Source: Trametopsis cervina (taxonomy: Eukaryota; Basidiomycota; Agaricomycetes; Polyporales; Irpicaceae). From it: a DNA stretch of 64,000 bases. Made by a program: the position numbers and the translations under genes. Positions within the stretch are counted from its first letter, which is position 1. Each line of letters starts with the position of its first letter. The notes beneath the pieces are model-generated. The model had not been told where the DNA came from. It ran no database searches and was given only the letters and a program-made list of their open reading frames with translations. The stretch covers positions 473,186-537,185 of the forward strand of contig MU278361.1 of NCBI GenBank assembly GCA_022385755.1, given 5' to 3'. Of this stretch, positions 33,745 through 43,626 are shown piece by piece.

Positions 33745-36561
33745 ATGACCATGTCGCGACAGAGCTTTTGGCCAGAGCCTTCCCACGGTCCCGCGTGGAT
33801 TGGCAGTTCAACGTCCAACCACGACGACTTCGCCATCGACCCTACCCCCTACCGCCGACAACCTCCAGGATACGACCTCACCACCATCAACGACAAGGTA
33901 ACGACAAACGATAATTCAAAAATGGCCAAGCAATCGATGCAACATCCACCTGTACCGGCCTCAGCACCAACGTCACCTGCCGTCGCCCGCGGCAAGTCTG
34001 ATCGTACGCAGCCAGCAACCCCTCAACGTGTTTTGCAAAGGGCGCATCGCCAACTCCAAAGTTCCCCTTATACCTCAGCAGTATCATTCTCGTCACCATA
34101 TACCCCCCTCAGTTTGCGCTCCTTCTCGACCTCTACCGCCTCCTCTTTGGCTACCCCCGCATCTGCAGCAGCGAATCGACGTTTGAGTCTTTCCCTCTCC
34201 CCCGAGGAAAGCTTCCATGCGAAGGGTAGGAAGGGCGTTGCAGATGTTGCGGATAACTGGCGCAACCGTGCCCATGAAAATGGCATTAGAGTCGGCTTAA
34301 GCGAAGAATCACGGTTTGCTGATGACGAAGGTCCGTATATGCGTATTCATTTCTCGCCCTTATGATCTAACATACATGTAGACGACGGCGACGTCGACAT
34401 AGACACCTCGAGTTTCTTCTCCGCCGATAAAGGTACGTTGGGCTTAGGTAGTCATCACGCTCAGCTAAGCGCTCTTCTAGCACTTCTGCCAGCTCCATTC
34501 CTCTCAACCCAACGCCGCGCCCGAGCATTCACTCAAGCCCTTCCGCAAGCACCGATGCTGCCAATGTCGAACGTTATGCAGATGTCCACTCCCGCACGCG
34601 CCCCTCGCGCTCACTCATTTGCCCTGTCTCCTGCCTTTCTCAACACTCCTCCTCCTAACCCTGACTTGCTCAACCACTTCAGAATTCGAGGTGCAGTGAC
34701 CGATCCCGCTCAGACACGACGTAGGCCCGATTTTGGCCAGGTTAGTTTCATATGATAAATCAGACGCTTGGTAGCTAATAGCTTTGCAGGCCTCTGAGTT
34801 GTGCGATATCGATGAGGACGAATACATGCCATATTATGACGATTTCTCGGACCCTGTCCCATCTCATATCCAGTCTCAGACTCTTCCGTTGCATTTTCAC
34901 GATCCTTTCGACATATCCGGCCACTCCGAAATGTACCAGGAAGCTCAATCTCTCCCTGTTCTACCTGTCTTCGAGGTTGAGCAGCCTCAACACCGATCTC
35001 CACCCGACACGTCCCCTGCATGTTCTGTCTGCGGCTCATCATCTGGATCTCTTGCTGTACTTGATCCCTGCACTCATCCTCTATGCTCAGGCTGCTTGAC
35101 GAGCGCTCTCAATATTGTTGGGGAGAAAGATATGGAGTGCGCGGTCTGCAAGGCCAAGGTCCATGATTTCAAGCTGCAAAAGTTGTGCCTGCCCACTGCA
35201 GAACCAGTCAAGAAGCCCACCGCTCGTCTACATGAAGGGACGAACAGCATTTTTGGCCAGCCTTTCGGTACCATAGACACCCTGGATTTCGGCTTTCAGG
35301 ACTTCATAGACCGAGCTCAGGGTACATCCACACCTGCTCCCAAAAGCAAGGCGGCACGTCAGACTGCAGGTCAACTCCGATCAGGGGAACATGTAGTATT
35401 GCGTATCGATAACGTCCCTTGGGTATGTAGTACCTTATCACGACACCAGAAATATTCAACTGACCGCATATGATATAGGATATCACCCCCCCTGCTATTG
35501 AAGCCTGGCTCAAACAGCCCGTGGATCGTGTCCATGTCCTCCTTGACCGCAAAGGCAAGACACTTAGCCATGCATTCGTAGAAATGGCAAGCACCGAGGC
35601 TGCGAAGACTGCCCTTCGGACCTCTCAGAATTCTGTACTTGGGAAGGGCAAGCGGGCGCGAGGCGTCACTGTCACCCGCAGCAATCAGGAAGAGCTCATG
35701 CGATCGGTATGCTATGGCTATTATCTGGTATCGACGTATGTTACTCATCACATATGCATAGTTGTTTCCGTCCTGGCAAGGGTCATTTGATGGCGCGAGA
35801 CCATCCCTATCCGGTCTCGGCAATGAACGTATGATTGCAGCTCTGCAGCATGGGTTGATATCTGACGGAGAGCTGCGCTCCCTCCTCCATCTCATTCGTT
35901 CTCCCGATGTAAGTGCAATCTGGCTTGCAGTTCAATCGCTAACTATCAGTATAGAGCCCCTTCCTGAAGGTCCCTTCCCTTCCCTTCCACTCACTCATCA
36001 GTATTCTGTCCAAGATTCCTTCGGACGAGGACAGTAAAGTCTTCTGGTCCGGCAATCTGAGGGATATGCTATACGGTAAGTAAACCCGAGAAACGCTATT
36101 CTGAGCTTATTGACCCATGTTGATCCAGAAATCACGCACGCTGCCGTGACTGTACTTGTTGCCAAAATTGAGGGAAACCCTTTCTCCGATTGGAATGGCC
36201 TTATGACCCAGGTGGTTCGAGCGGCCATGGACTGCCAAGGTGGGTGTCGACATAGCGTGTATACGAATCTACTGACATCGCACTAGCCTTTACTGCTGAG
36301 CAAATGAGCAAGCTTTCCGATATCTTGGAAGCTGCGCTTCCACGGGCTATATCTCCTCCCTTGAGTTCATGTAGATCCTCGCGCACCCCGGACCATTCGT
36401 CTATCCCTATGGCTCCTTTGCAGTCCAACCGGAAGGGCAATGTTGGGGCCCATCCTGCACCCGCACACAATGCAATGTCTTACGGAGATCTGGCCAAGGA
36501 GTTCGGCGTTGACGCCCAGGTCGTCGAAGCTCTTCTTCAAAGGCTGTCCGACTTTTCCTGA
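33745..36561 (+). CDS. RING-finger plus RRM domain protein
   Basis: Predicted RNA-binding protein with a RING-like zinc domain. Exons start at 33745 (MTMSRQSFWPEP; a second ATG lies at 33751). The first ~350 residues are Ser/Pro/Ala-rich and disordered. The RING-like segment encoded around 35010-35170 reads CSVCGSSSG..AVLDPCTHPLCSGCLTSAL...DMECAVCKAKV (C-x2-C, C-x-H, C-x2-C, C-x2-C). It is followed by an RRM split by introns: VVLRIDNVPW (RNP2-like), ITPPAIEAWLKQPVDRVHVLLDRKGKTLSHAFVEM (RNP1-like region) and AAKTALR. The C-terminal part (from about 35764) is helical, with ERMIAALQHGLISDGELRSLLHLIRS, and ends AKEFGVDAQVVEALLQRLSDFS. At least eight introns. RING next to RRM recalls Not4/CNOT4, but the order and spacing differ, so I do not name it. 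Confidence 0.75.
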
Positions 36562-37388
36562 TTTTACCACACATCTCGCCCTAATCACGCATACAATATT
36601 CGAGCCCATGGACTCATCTTTCGTACCCATCCTTCGTATTCATCGTTGTTCCAACTCGCGGTGAAGTTTCCTCATGGATTTCCCTCTTATCCCCCATCAC
36701 GGCTCGTTCTCGACTTCGCATCTCGCAAACCACATGATACGCTGTTCCTCTAGTTCACAAGCTTTCATCGCTGTTTATTCTCTGTTATTCCTGTAGACTC
36801 AGTTTGTTGTCCTTCTCCGCCCGCTGGCTAGCCCTGATGTCCGTCCACACGCTGTGCCCCACTCTGTTCTTCAGCATCACCATGTTTTCACCCTCGCTCT
36901 GGAGTATTGCAGTTGTCGTCCGTGTTATGCAACCCTTTCCCCAACAAACGTGTACCACATAATGTCGAGTTATCAAATATGACGCGCGACCAGATGGGAA
37001 CGATCAGTTCCCCCTGTGCGCTTCCCTTGCGAAGTTCCGTATGTAAAGTGAAGAAACTTGGGCCCTCGATATCAAACTTGCCGGCGTGCTGCTGTGCGTC
37101 AACAATGTACAGCAAGGTGTAATCACAAGTAAGCTGTTTCGTTACACTACTGAAGCATACCTTACCAACGCGATAAGTTTTATCACTTAGTGCATTTTCG
37201 GACCTTATTCACACTCATGCGATGGCACACAGAAACGTTTGCAAATGGTGTATTTTATTAATGGGTCCGCATAGCGGACAATGTGATAGTGATATGTGAC
37301 ACCCCGCGACCAGCACGGAATGTACACGGGTTAGGCTACGCCAGCGCAGCACCAACCCACCGCAGAATACGACCAGCGCAACGCGGTA
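36562..37388. other. Convergent intergenic region
   Basis: 827 bp between the 3' ends of the RING-RRM gene (+) and the first kinase gene (-). No gene or RNA was recognised; it should hold both 3' untranslated regions. Confidence 0.5.
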
Positions 37389-38756
37389 TCAAGCCATGAA
37401 GGCGCCAGCGGTCTGCCTGATCACAGGTGCCGGGGGCATGACTTCATCCTTGATCATTCCCGTGATGAAGAGACCGTCGAGCTGCTTGTGCAGCTCAGTG
37501 ACATCGATCTCCACGTCTAACACGGGGTACGAGTCCGGAGTTATGGGTCCTTCACTGTCATCATCCGTGCTAGACCAGCTAGCATCGGTGATGTCCAGCG
37601 ACCCTGCCGAAGGATCATCGCGACGAGCTGCACGACCGGGGGTGGGTCGGGCGGGTGTACGCTCCTGGGCAGGAGCGCTGATCACCGCCGCCTTTTTCGC
37701 CGCCGTGTGTACGACGGGGGCAGCAGGTGATCTACCCTGGATAGGTGGTAGGCGGACGCCGCAGTATGCAGCGGCGTCGCGCACAATATCCCCGGCGCGC
37801 GAAAGCTCGTCGTCGCTCATAAAGAACGTGGGCATTGCGATGATCTCCTTGCGAAGCGCACTGATGTTGATACGCTCGCTAGGCTCGTACACAAAGATCT
37901 TGCGGAAGAGGGCGTTCGCCTCCCGGGAGATAGGAAGCATCTCCAGGAGGTAGTCCTCGTCCAACAAGAAATTGCAGAAGCAGTCGTCGGAAGTGACTGC
38001 CTTTTGCCATGGGCTGCGACTCGTGATCATATTGATCAGAATCACACCCAGAGCCCAGATGTCATTGGTTCGGTTGGAGTATGGCAGGTAGCCTGCCTCC
38101 TTGCCAATGCATTCTGATAGCAAAAATCACAAGGTCAGCGTCGTGTGCATAATGTCAAAGAGAAAGTGGTACACACCTGGACTCATATATGGCGAGCTAC
38201 CACAACCCCATGTCGTGCTGATAAGGCCTGCAGAGCACAGGCCAAAATCAGACACGTACACCTGGGAACCATCCTTCGAACATAGGATGTTCTCAGGCTT
38301 GAGGTCACGATGGAAAACCCGCTTTTGGTGGCAATGCTGCACACCGTCCAAGATCTTCAGGAAGACAGACTTGGTCAAGTCGTCGTTCCTGAAGAACACC
38401 TTGTCGTCTGAAATACGTGCGAACAAATCGCCACCAGGGCAATAGTCCAGCACGATATACACGAACATAGCGTCCTCGAATGCGTGATGCATCGTGACGA
38501 CGTTGGGATGTTCGGCGACGACATGGTGAAGGACGACCTCTCGTCTGACCCGTTGAGCGGCGGCGTCATCGAAGGTCCTCTTGTCGAGGATCTTGATGGC
38601 CACCTCAACGGGGCTGCCAGCAGACGATGCGGTTTTGAGGTCGAGAGCTCGGTAGACGACTCCATAAGCTCCGGTGCCCAGCACCTGAAGGAGCTTGTAC
38701 TGGCCGCAGTTAAGGACGCGGCCAGTGAAGTTGGAAATCTGAGCAGTGCGAGACAT
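37389..38756 (-). CDS. Ser/Thr protein kinase, Ran1/Vhs1-like (copy A)
   Basis: Cytoplasmic or nuclear protein kinase of the Ran1/Pat1-Vhs1-Sks1 group. Exon 1 (38756-38177) joins exon 2 (38113-37389) with a codon split in SPG|E, giving 434 residues. Kinase landmarks: Gly-loop GTGAYGVVY (about residue 27), VAIKIL lysine, VYIVLDYCPGGDLF hinge, HRDLKPENIL catalytic loop, VSDFGLCSA (DFG), SSPYMSPG activation segment, NDIWALGVILINMITSRSPWQKA, and LPISREANALFRKIFVYEPSERINISALRKEI, which is typical of this group. After residue 290 the tail is Ala/Pro/Ser-rich with an acidic patch. The next gene upstream on the same strand is its paralogue (copy B). A TATA-like element lies about 135 bp upstream. Confidence 0.92.
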
Positions 38757-39513
38757 AACGAACGATGTTATGAGTGCGAGAGGGTAGAGCGATAGTACGC
38801 AGTAGGCAGCAAAAGTTCAAGTGGACCTGCACTTGAAGATGGGTGATGAAGAGTAAGAAAGATAGAGCACCTTTGACACAAGAGGGCTTCATTTATAGGT
38901 TTCTCGATGTCGAGGACACAACAATAGTACACAGCTTGCGGAACTACGAGTGGTGTAGAGTACTGGCGTGGGGTTGCTTCCGTGGAGTAAACCCACTAGC
39001 AGTGCACAGTGTGCATTTTGCGCACGATGAGTGGGTCCTAGTTTGGCTGGGTATTGCGATATGGAGAATGCAGCTGGGGAGTCGCTTACCAATGTGGGGG
39101 GGCGGTGGACCCACAAAACAAGCGATCGGGCGGAGGCAAAGCGGAAGCAAACATCAGCGAGAGGCGGCATTTCCCGATTTGGACGGAAACCGGACGCCAA
39201 CAGTGGCTCACAAGTTCTGCACCATTGGTACTATGCTACGGAGAATGTAGACCCATGTAAGCAGTTTAAAATTAGCAGATGGTGCTGTGCATTGTTGTGT
39301 TGCATACCAGTAATCGACGGGACGAAGTGGACAAAATTTCGAAAGCCGCTTAACCCGGCATTCCCTTTGTGGTGCAAGGTCCACATACTCGACTGGCATG
39401 GTGGAAGTATGGTCACATACAGGCAACACTGAGTCAAATACGGGTATGCGGGTATGGCAGTGATATTGTTTCAAGTGGCCAGCACTTGTAATTACACGAC
39501 GTACACATATGAT
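38757..39513. promoter_or_regulatory. Region between the tandem kinases
   Basis: 757 bp containing the promoter of kinase copy A and the 3' end of copy B. CTATAAAT on the minus strand (38898-38891) is a TATA candidate 135 bp before the copy A start. CCCGATTTGGA at 39173-39183 matches, in reverse complement, an element upstream of copy B. Confidence 0.45.
38891..38898 (-). promoter_or_regulatory. TATA box of kinase copy A
   Basis: CTATAAAT read on the minus strand, 135 bp upstream of the ATG at 38756. Confidence 0.4.
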
Positions 39514-40859
39514 CTATGCCTCTGCGGCTACCCTGGAACCTCCAAACATACGCTTGATAGAGCGAGATAGTTTGGGCCAGTGACGGTGTTTGTGCTCTCG
39601 ATGGGATTCTTTGGATGTCACTAGCGTTGAAGAGGTACCATGCGCCACCTTAATGGCTTGAGGTGCTGGTGAGAGTTTGGGCTGAGGAGGGGTAGGAAGA
39701 TCGCAACGCTCAACAGGCAGAAGAGCAGAGGGTCCCAGAATGGCGTTGTCGAGTATACGTCCAGTGTCCACAGAGACTGAATGTGCCTTCTGCAGTGGAA
39801 CATTTCGCCTTCCTTCCTCCATCGCGAGGAGTGAAGCGGAGTGTATGCCAGCCGAACGCTCGTCGGAATCATCCGAGTCATCCGCCATGGCCTTGCGTAT
39901 TGCGTCCTCGAAGAGGTCTGATATGTGACGCAACTTGGCGCTTCTTTGCATCTCCTTGTCGGTCATGAAGAAAGTGTCGACACGGAGTACCATCTCTCTT
40001 ATATCATCAAGGGTTGGTGACCCCATGGCAGATGGATAGAAAATGCGTTGGAGGATATAATTCGCCTCCAGAGAGATGGGCAGAATACGGCGCAGATGGT
40101 GAGGGTGGCGGACGTGACGAACGTATTCAGGGTCTGCTTCACCCGCGCTCTCCCACGGCATCTTGCCGCTCAAAATGCTGGCGAATATAACGCCAACGGC
40201 CCAGATATCGTTGCGCTCTGCATCGAAAAAGCGATACAGGCGTTCCGAATTGTGGCACTCTGCTTTGGATGAGTAGGAGCGATCAACGTTTGGTGATTAA
40301 ACTCACCAGGACTCCTGAACTGAGCAGTGCCTACACCGAAGCTGACGCTCTGCTTCACCCTGGAGGCGAGACCGAAATCTGTGAGGTAGATTTGTGTACC
40401 GTCTTCGCTCACGAGAATATTATTCGGCTTCAGGTCTCGGTGATACACTCCTTGGATGTGGCACCACTGCACGGCGTCCAGAATTTGGAGGAAGATGCTG
40501 CGAACGAGCTCGTCTTTCTTCCAATATTCACCGCTCTTCACGGCCGACCACAAGTCACCACCAGGGCAGTAGTCGAGCACAAGGTAAATATATGCCTTGT
40601 CGTGAAAGACGCGATGAAATTTCGCCACGTTCTCATGGCCAGTAACCGCATTGTGGAGGATGATCTCTTTGTATTGTGCATTAAGATTGCCTGCAAACTT
40701 GCGAACCACCTTCACTGCCAGCACTGAAGGTGGGGTTGTTGTCGTGTCGAGTGCCGCGTAAACGGTACCAAAGCTACCTCTACCCACAGGGTGGAGGAGC
40801 TGGATACGTCCATGGTCTAGCACCCGGCCAGACATATTGGGCATAGAAACTTTGGGCAT
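39514..40859 (-). CDS. Ser/Thr protein kinase, Ran1/Vhs1-like (copy B)
   Basis: Paralogue of the neighbouring kinase. Exon 1 (40859-40307) joins exon 2 (40259-39514) with the same codon-split SPG|E intron, giving 432 residues. Landmarks: GRGSFGTVY Gly-loop, LAVKVV lysine, IYLVLDYCPGGDLW hinge, HRDLKPNNIL catalytic loop, LTDFGLASR (DFG), TAQFRSPG activation segment, NDIWAVGVIFASILSGKMPWE, and LPISLEANYILQRIFYPS. The tail of about 190 residues is Ser/His-rich with a basic end (HKHRHWPKLSRSIKRMFGG). The N-termini of the two copies are also alike (NMSGRVLDHGRIQLL here; NFTGRVLNCGQYKLL in copy A). A TATA candidate lies 104 bp upstream. Catalytic residues are complete, so both copies should be active. 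Confidence 0.92.
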
Positions 40860-40962
40860 GCTGGTGAAGCGTGTGTGTGTGAAAGCGAATGCGATAGGAA
40901 GCAGAAGTTGTGAGAAGTTCGAGAATAACAGAGATAACGTCTCCCTTGCTCGAACTCATCAT

Positions 40963-40970
40963 ATTATATA
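40963..40970 (-). promoter_or_regulatory. TATA box of kinase copy B
   Basis: TATATAAT on the minus strand, 104 bp upstream of the ATG at 40859. Confidence 0.45.
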
Positions 40971-41036
40971 GACTTTGGTCTCCGGTGGTTTGTGTGGGTT
41001 GAATGCCAGTTTCTGTCGGTGACACCGACGACTCCT

Positions 41037-41088
41037 TCCAAATCGGGACGATCCGTCGGTGAGACCCGACGGATCGTCCCAATTTGGA
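41037..41088. repeat. Long inverted repeat (hairpin) upstream of kinase copy B
   Basis: Two 23-base arms (41037-41059 and 41066-41088) are reverse complements with a single mismatch (41044 against 41081), separated by the 6-base loop TGAGAC. The inner 15 base pairs are perfect (GGGACGATCCGTCGG). A second small dyad, GTCGGT-GAC-ACCGAC, lies just upstream at 41015-41029. The repeat is 57 bp past the SMYD stop codon and about 180 bp before the kinase start. Confidence 0.9.
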
Positions 41089-41144
41089 CGTGTGATCAAA
41101 ATGTACATACTGCGATCATACAATGCAGGGTTTTGCGTCCGCAG

Positions 41145-43340
41145 TCACTTCGATGCCCCTGCGAGCCTTTGGTCCCGCAGGGCATCCCTTATGCCCTGTG
41201 TCCATACACCCAGTTCCTTCTCCAATCTTACCAGCGTCTCGCGAACCTCCTTGCCTATGGACCCACCCTCGTTCGGCTTACCAAATCCGACTTGCAGCTC
41301 TTTCACAGCTTCGAGCAAAGTTGTGTAGGCCAGCCGCAACCGTTCTGGACCAGACGGTGGATAGTGGATACCGGACGGTGGGTCTGCACGAGCGATCTCG
41401 TCCACGGCTAACAACTTGCCCAGTTCCGCGAGTGCAGTGGCTCTGACCGGATGCCCGTACGTGAGCAGACTAGAGACGCCGGTGGCATAGCTTGCGGCCG
41501 CGCGCACAGTGCGATCAAGTACGTCTTGTATCAGATCGCGAGTAAAAGTCGCAATCAGCAGCTCTTGGTGTAACCGTGTCAGTGCTAGTACTGGATGAGA
41601 GGATGGGGTCAGTCCAGCGGAGATCAGTATAGGCAGTATGTTTGTCGTAAGTTGTAAACTCTTGGCAGGATCTACAGCAATACTGTCAGAGGATCATCAT
41701 CTGAGAGACAGGTCTTGTCATACCCTTGAACTGCAAGGCGCTCGCCTTGTCCAGAGCTTCTTGACCTACGCGTAGCGCATCTAACACGGCGTCGGTCGCC
41801 CGAACGACCGCACTGCATTCATTGCACCGGACTAAGTCACTGTCTGTGACTCGTTTTAGGAGCAAACGCGACTAGCGAGATTGGCATCCTGACCTTTCAA
41901 TGGGAGCGGGCACGTCCCGCCGCAGGCTTTGGGGCATGTCATTGACTGACGCAGGTCCAGATGAGTGGGCTTCCTGCATAATGAGCATTCGCAAGTGATT
42001 TTATACGTTTCCGAGAGAGCTCGTCGCCTAATATCTCGCGGTGATGTTATGTCGACGTATGAGGTCAGGATCTAGAAACCATGGTAAGCGTGTGGGAGTC
42101 TATACACGTTCGTGGTCATACCTCCTCTTCTGGTGCTATTGGGCGAATAACCACCAATTGCATCTGGGGCTCTTGAACTTTGTTTGACGAAGCACGTGGA
42201 AATACGAGAACAGCGTTGGGTTCGCAGGAATGATTTACCAAGGCGAAGGTAGGCGAGACGCATACACCAAGGGGGTCTAGGGACGGCGAGGTCAACGTGA
42301 ACGAGTTCGTCGTGAACTGTAAATAATTAGGTGGCGCAACAAGCATACCAGGCCAGGATACGCACTCTTGAGATGAGATCCACGAGATCCCCAGCAGATG
42401 ACAGACCATAGGGCGCAAGGTCTGCATAGGAGGAAGCGCCGATATATCGCACAACTGAAAACGCAAGATGAGTGTATGACCCGGATGCCGCGGGGGGCAG
42501 TGATCCTTTGTCTAGAACAAGGTCAGGGAGATTCCATGAGCAGTCCGTAGAAACCGACGTACGCGATTGTAGCATATTCCATTCGTTCATCTATGAGATA
42601 GGTGAGAATACCTCAATCGTGCTATAAGCTAATCGTAGCTTACAAATTCGCTGTCGGGCCCTTTTTTCTTTCGCATCCATATTATTCGGGTAAGACACCT
42701 TATCGCATCGCTAGGAATGGGAATGTCGGCGAACGGCGGTGCAGCTGCCCATCTTTGCAGGGCGTCGCATTCTTGCTTGTGAGACAACCAGTCCTTGTTT
42801 TGACAGTCCTATAGAACAGAGTCTGCTCAGTATCTGCTGTTACGGGAGAACGTATGCATCGACATGCAGTGTCACAATACCAGACGGTACGACAACGAGT
42901 GCAGCGTTTCAGTTCTGCACCTGGACTTGGAGGTCCGCTGCAATTTGAGCAGTATGAGCTCAGAGCCGAAGTCGACAGCGCCATCACCCGCGGTCGGAGG
43001 GAGCTTATTACAGACCCTAGAACACGTTCAAATCAGTTTTTGAAGCCTCGAGGTGACAGCATATTTGATTCTCACCTGGCAGAAACGCGGAAGTCGCGTA
43101 CACTCCTCGTCCTCGGGTAGCAGTCTTCCGCACATTCACAGAGGGCGGCAAGCCTGCGGGTTTGATAGATAGGACGGTAGGCTTTTCGTCTATGCCAGAA
43201 TGGATATCAGAGTCTGTATCGTTCTCTACACGGTCTGCGGTCTGTTGTGCCTCGCTTCTTGGCCCATTGTCGCCGCTGGCCGATACAAAGGATTTTGACT
43301 CCTTATCTTTGCGAGTAGATCGAAGGTCAGCGAAAGACAT
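41145..43340 (-). CDS. SMYD-type SET/MYND lysine methyltransferase
   Basis: Predicted protein-lysine N-methyltransferase using S-adenosylmethionine. The first exon (from the ATG at 43340) ends with the SET start VRKTATRGRGVYATSAFLPG. A MYND zinc finger interrupts SET as in SMYD proteins: CSNCSGPPSPGAELKRCTRCRTVWYCDTAC...HKQECDALQRW. SET then resumes with VSPTFALVNHSCEPNAVLVFP (the catalytic NHSCxPN core) and ILTSYVDITSPRDIRRRALSETYKITCECSLCRK, the family's GEE/YxD and post-SET cysteine cluster. The C-terminal exons are helical (TPR-like), ending ...DALRDQRLAGASK. About seven introns, some edges approximate. The same-strand neighbour downstream is kinase copy B. Substrate unknown. Confidence 0.9.
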
Positions 43341-43626
43341 TGAGACTTCTTGTGCAAATATGTTGAGACCGTGCACTCAACGTCGAGAATGAAGTCCTGA
43401 AGGTTGGACAGGACAATGACGTGAACTCTTGTAGATTGATAGCGGGTTCCAGAAGTCCCCCAAGTGGTATCCGGGGTCCTGAGCAGAATTCTACACTCAA
43501 ACCAAAAGATATGTACAACAACAGCATCTACATGTATCATTCGCATAATCTACACGCAGAAAATCACAAGATATCCTGGTAGTGACTTCTATGTTTTACA
43601 GAAAGTGCGGGTGGGCCTCTGTTCTT

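Noticed and set aside
37396..37953. 185-codon plus-strand frame
   Set aside because: Shadow of kinase A exon 2.
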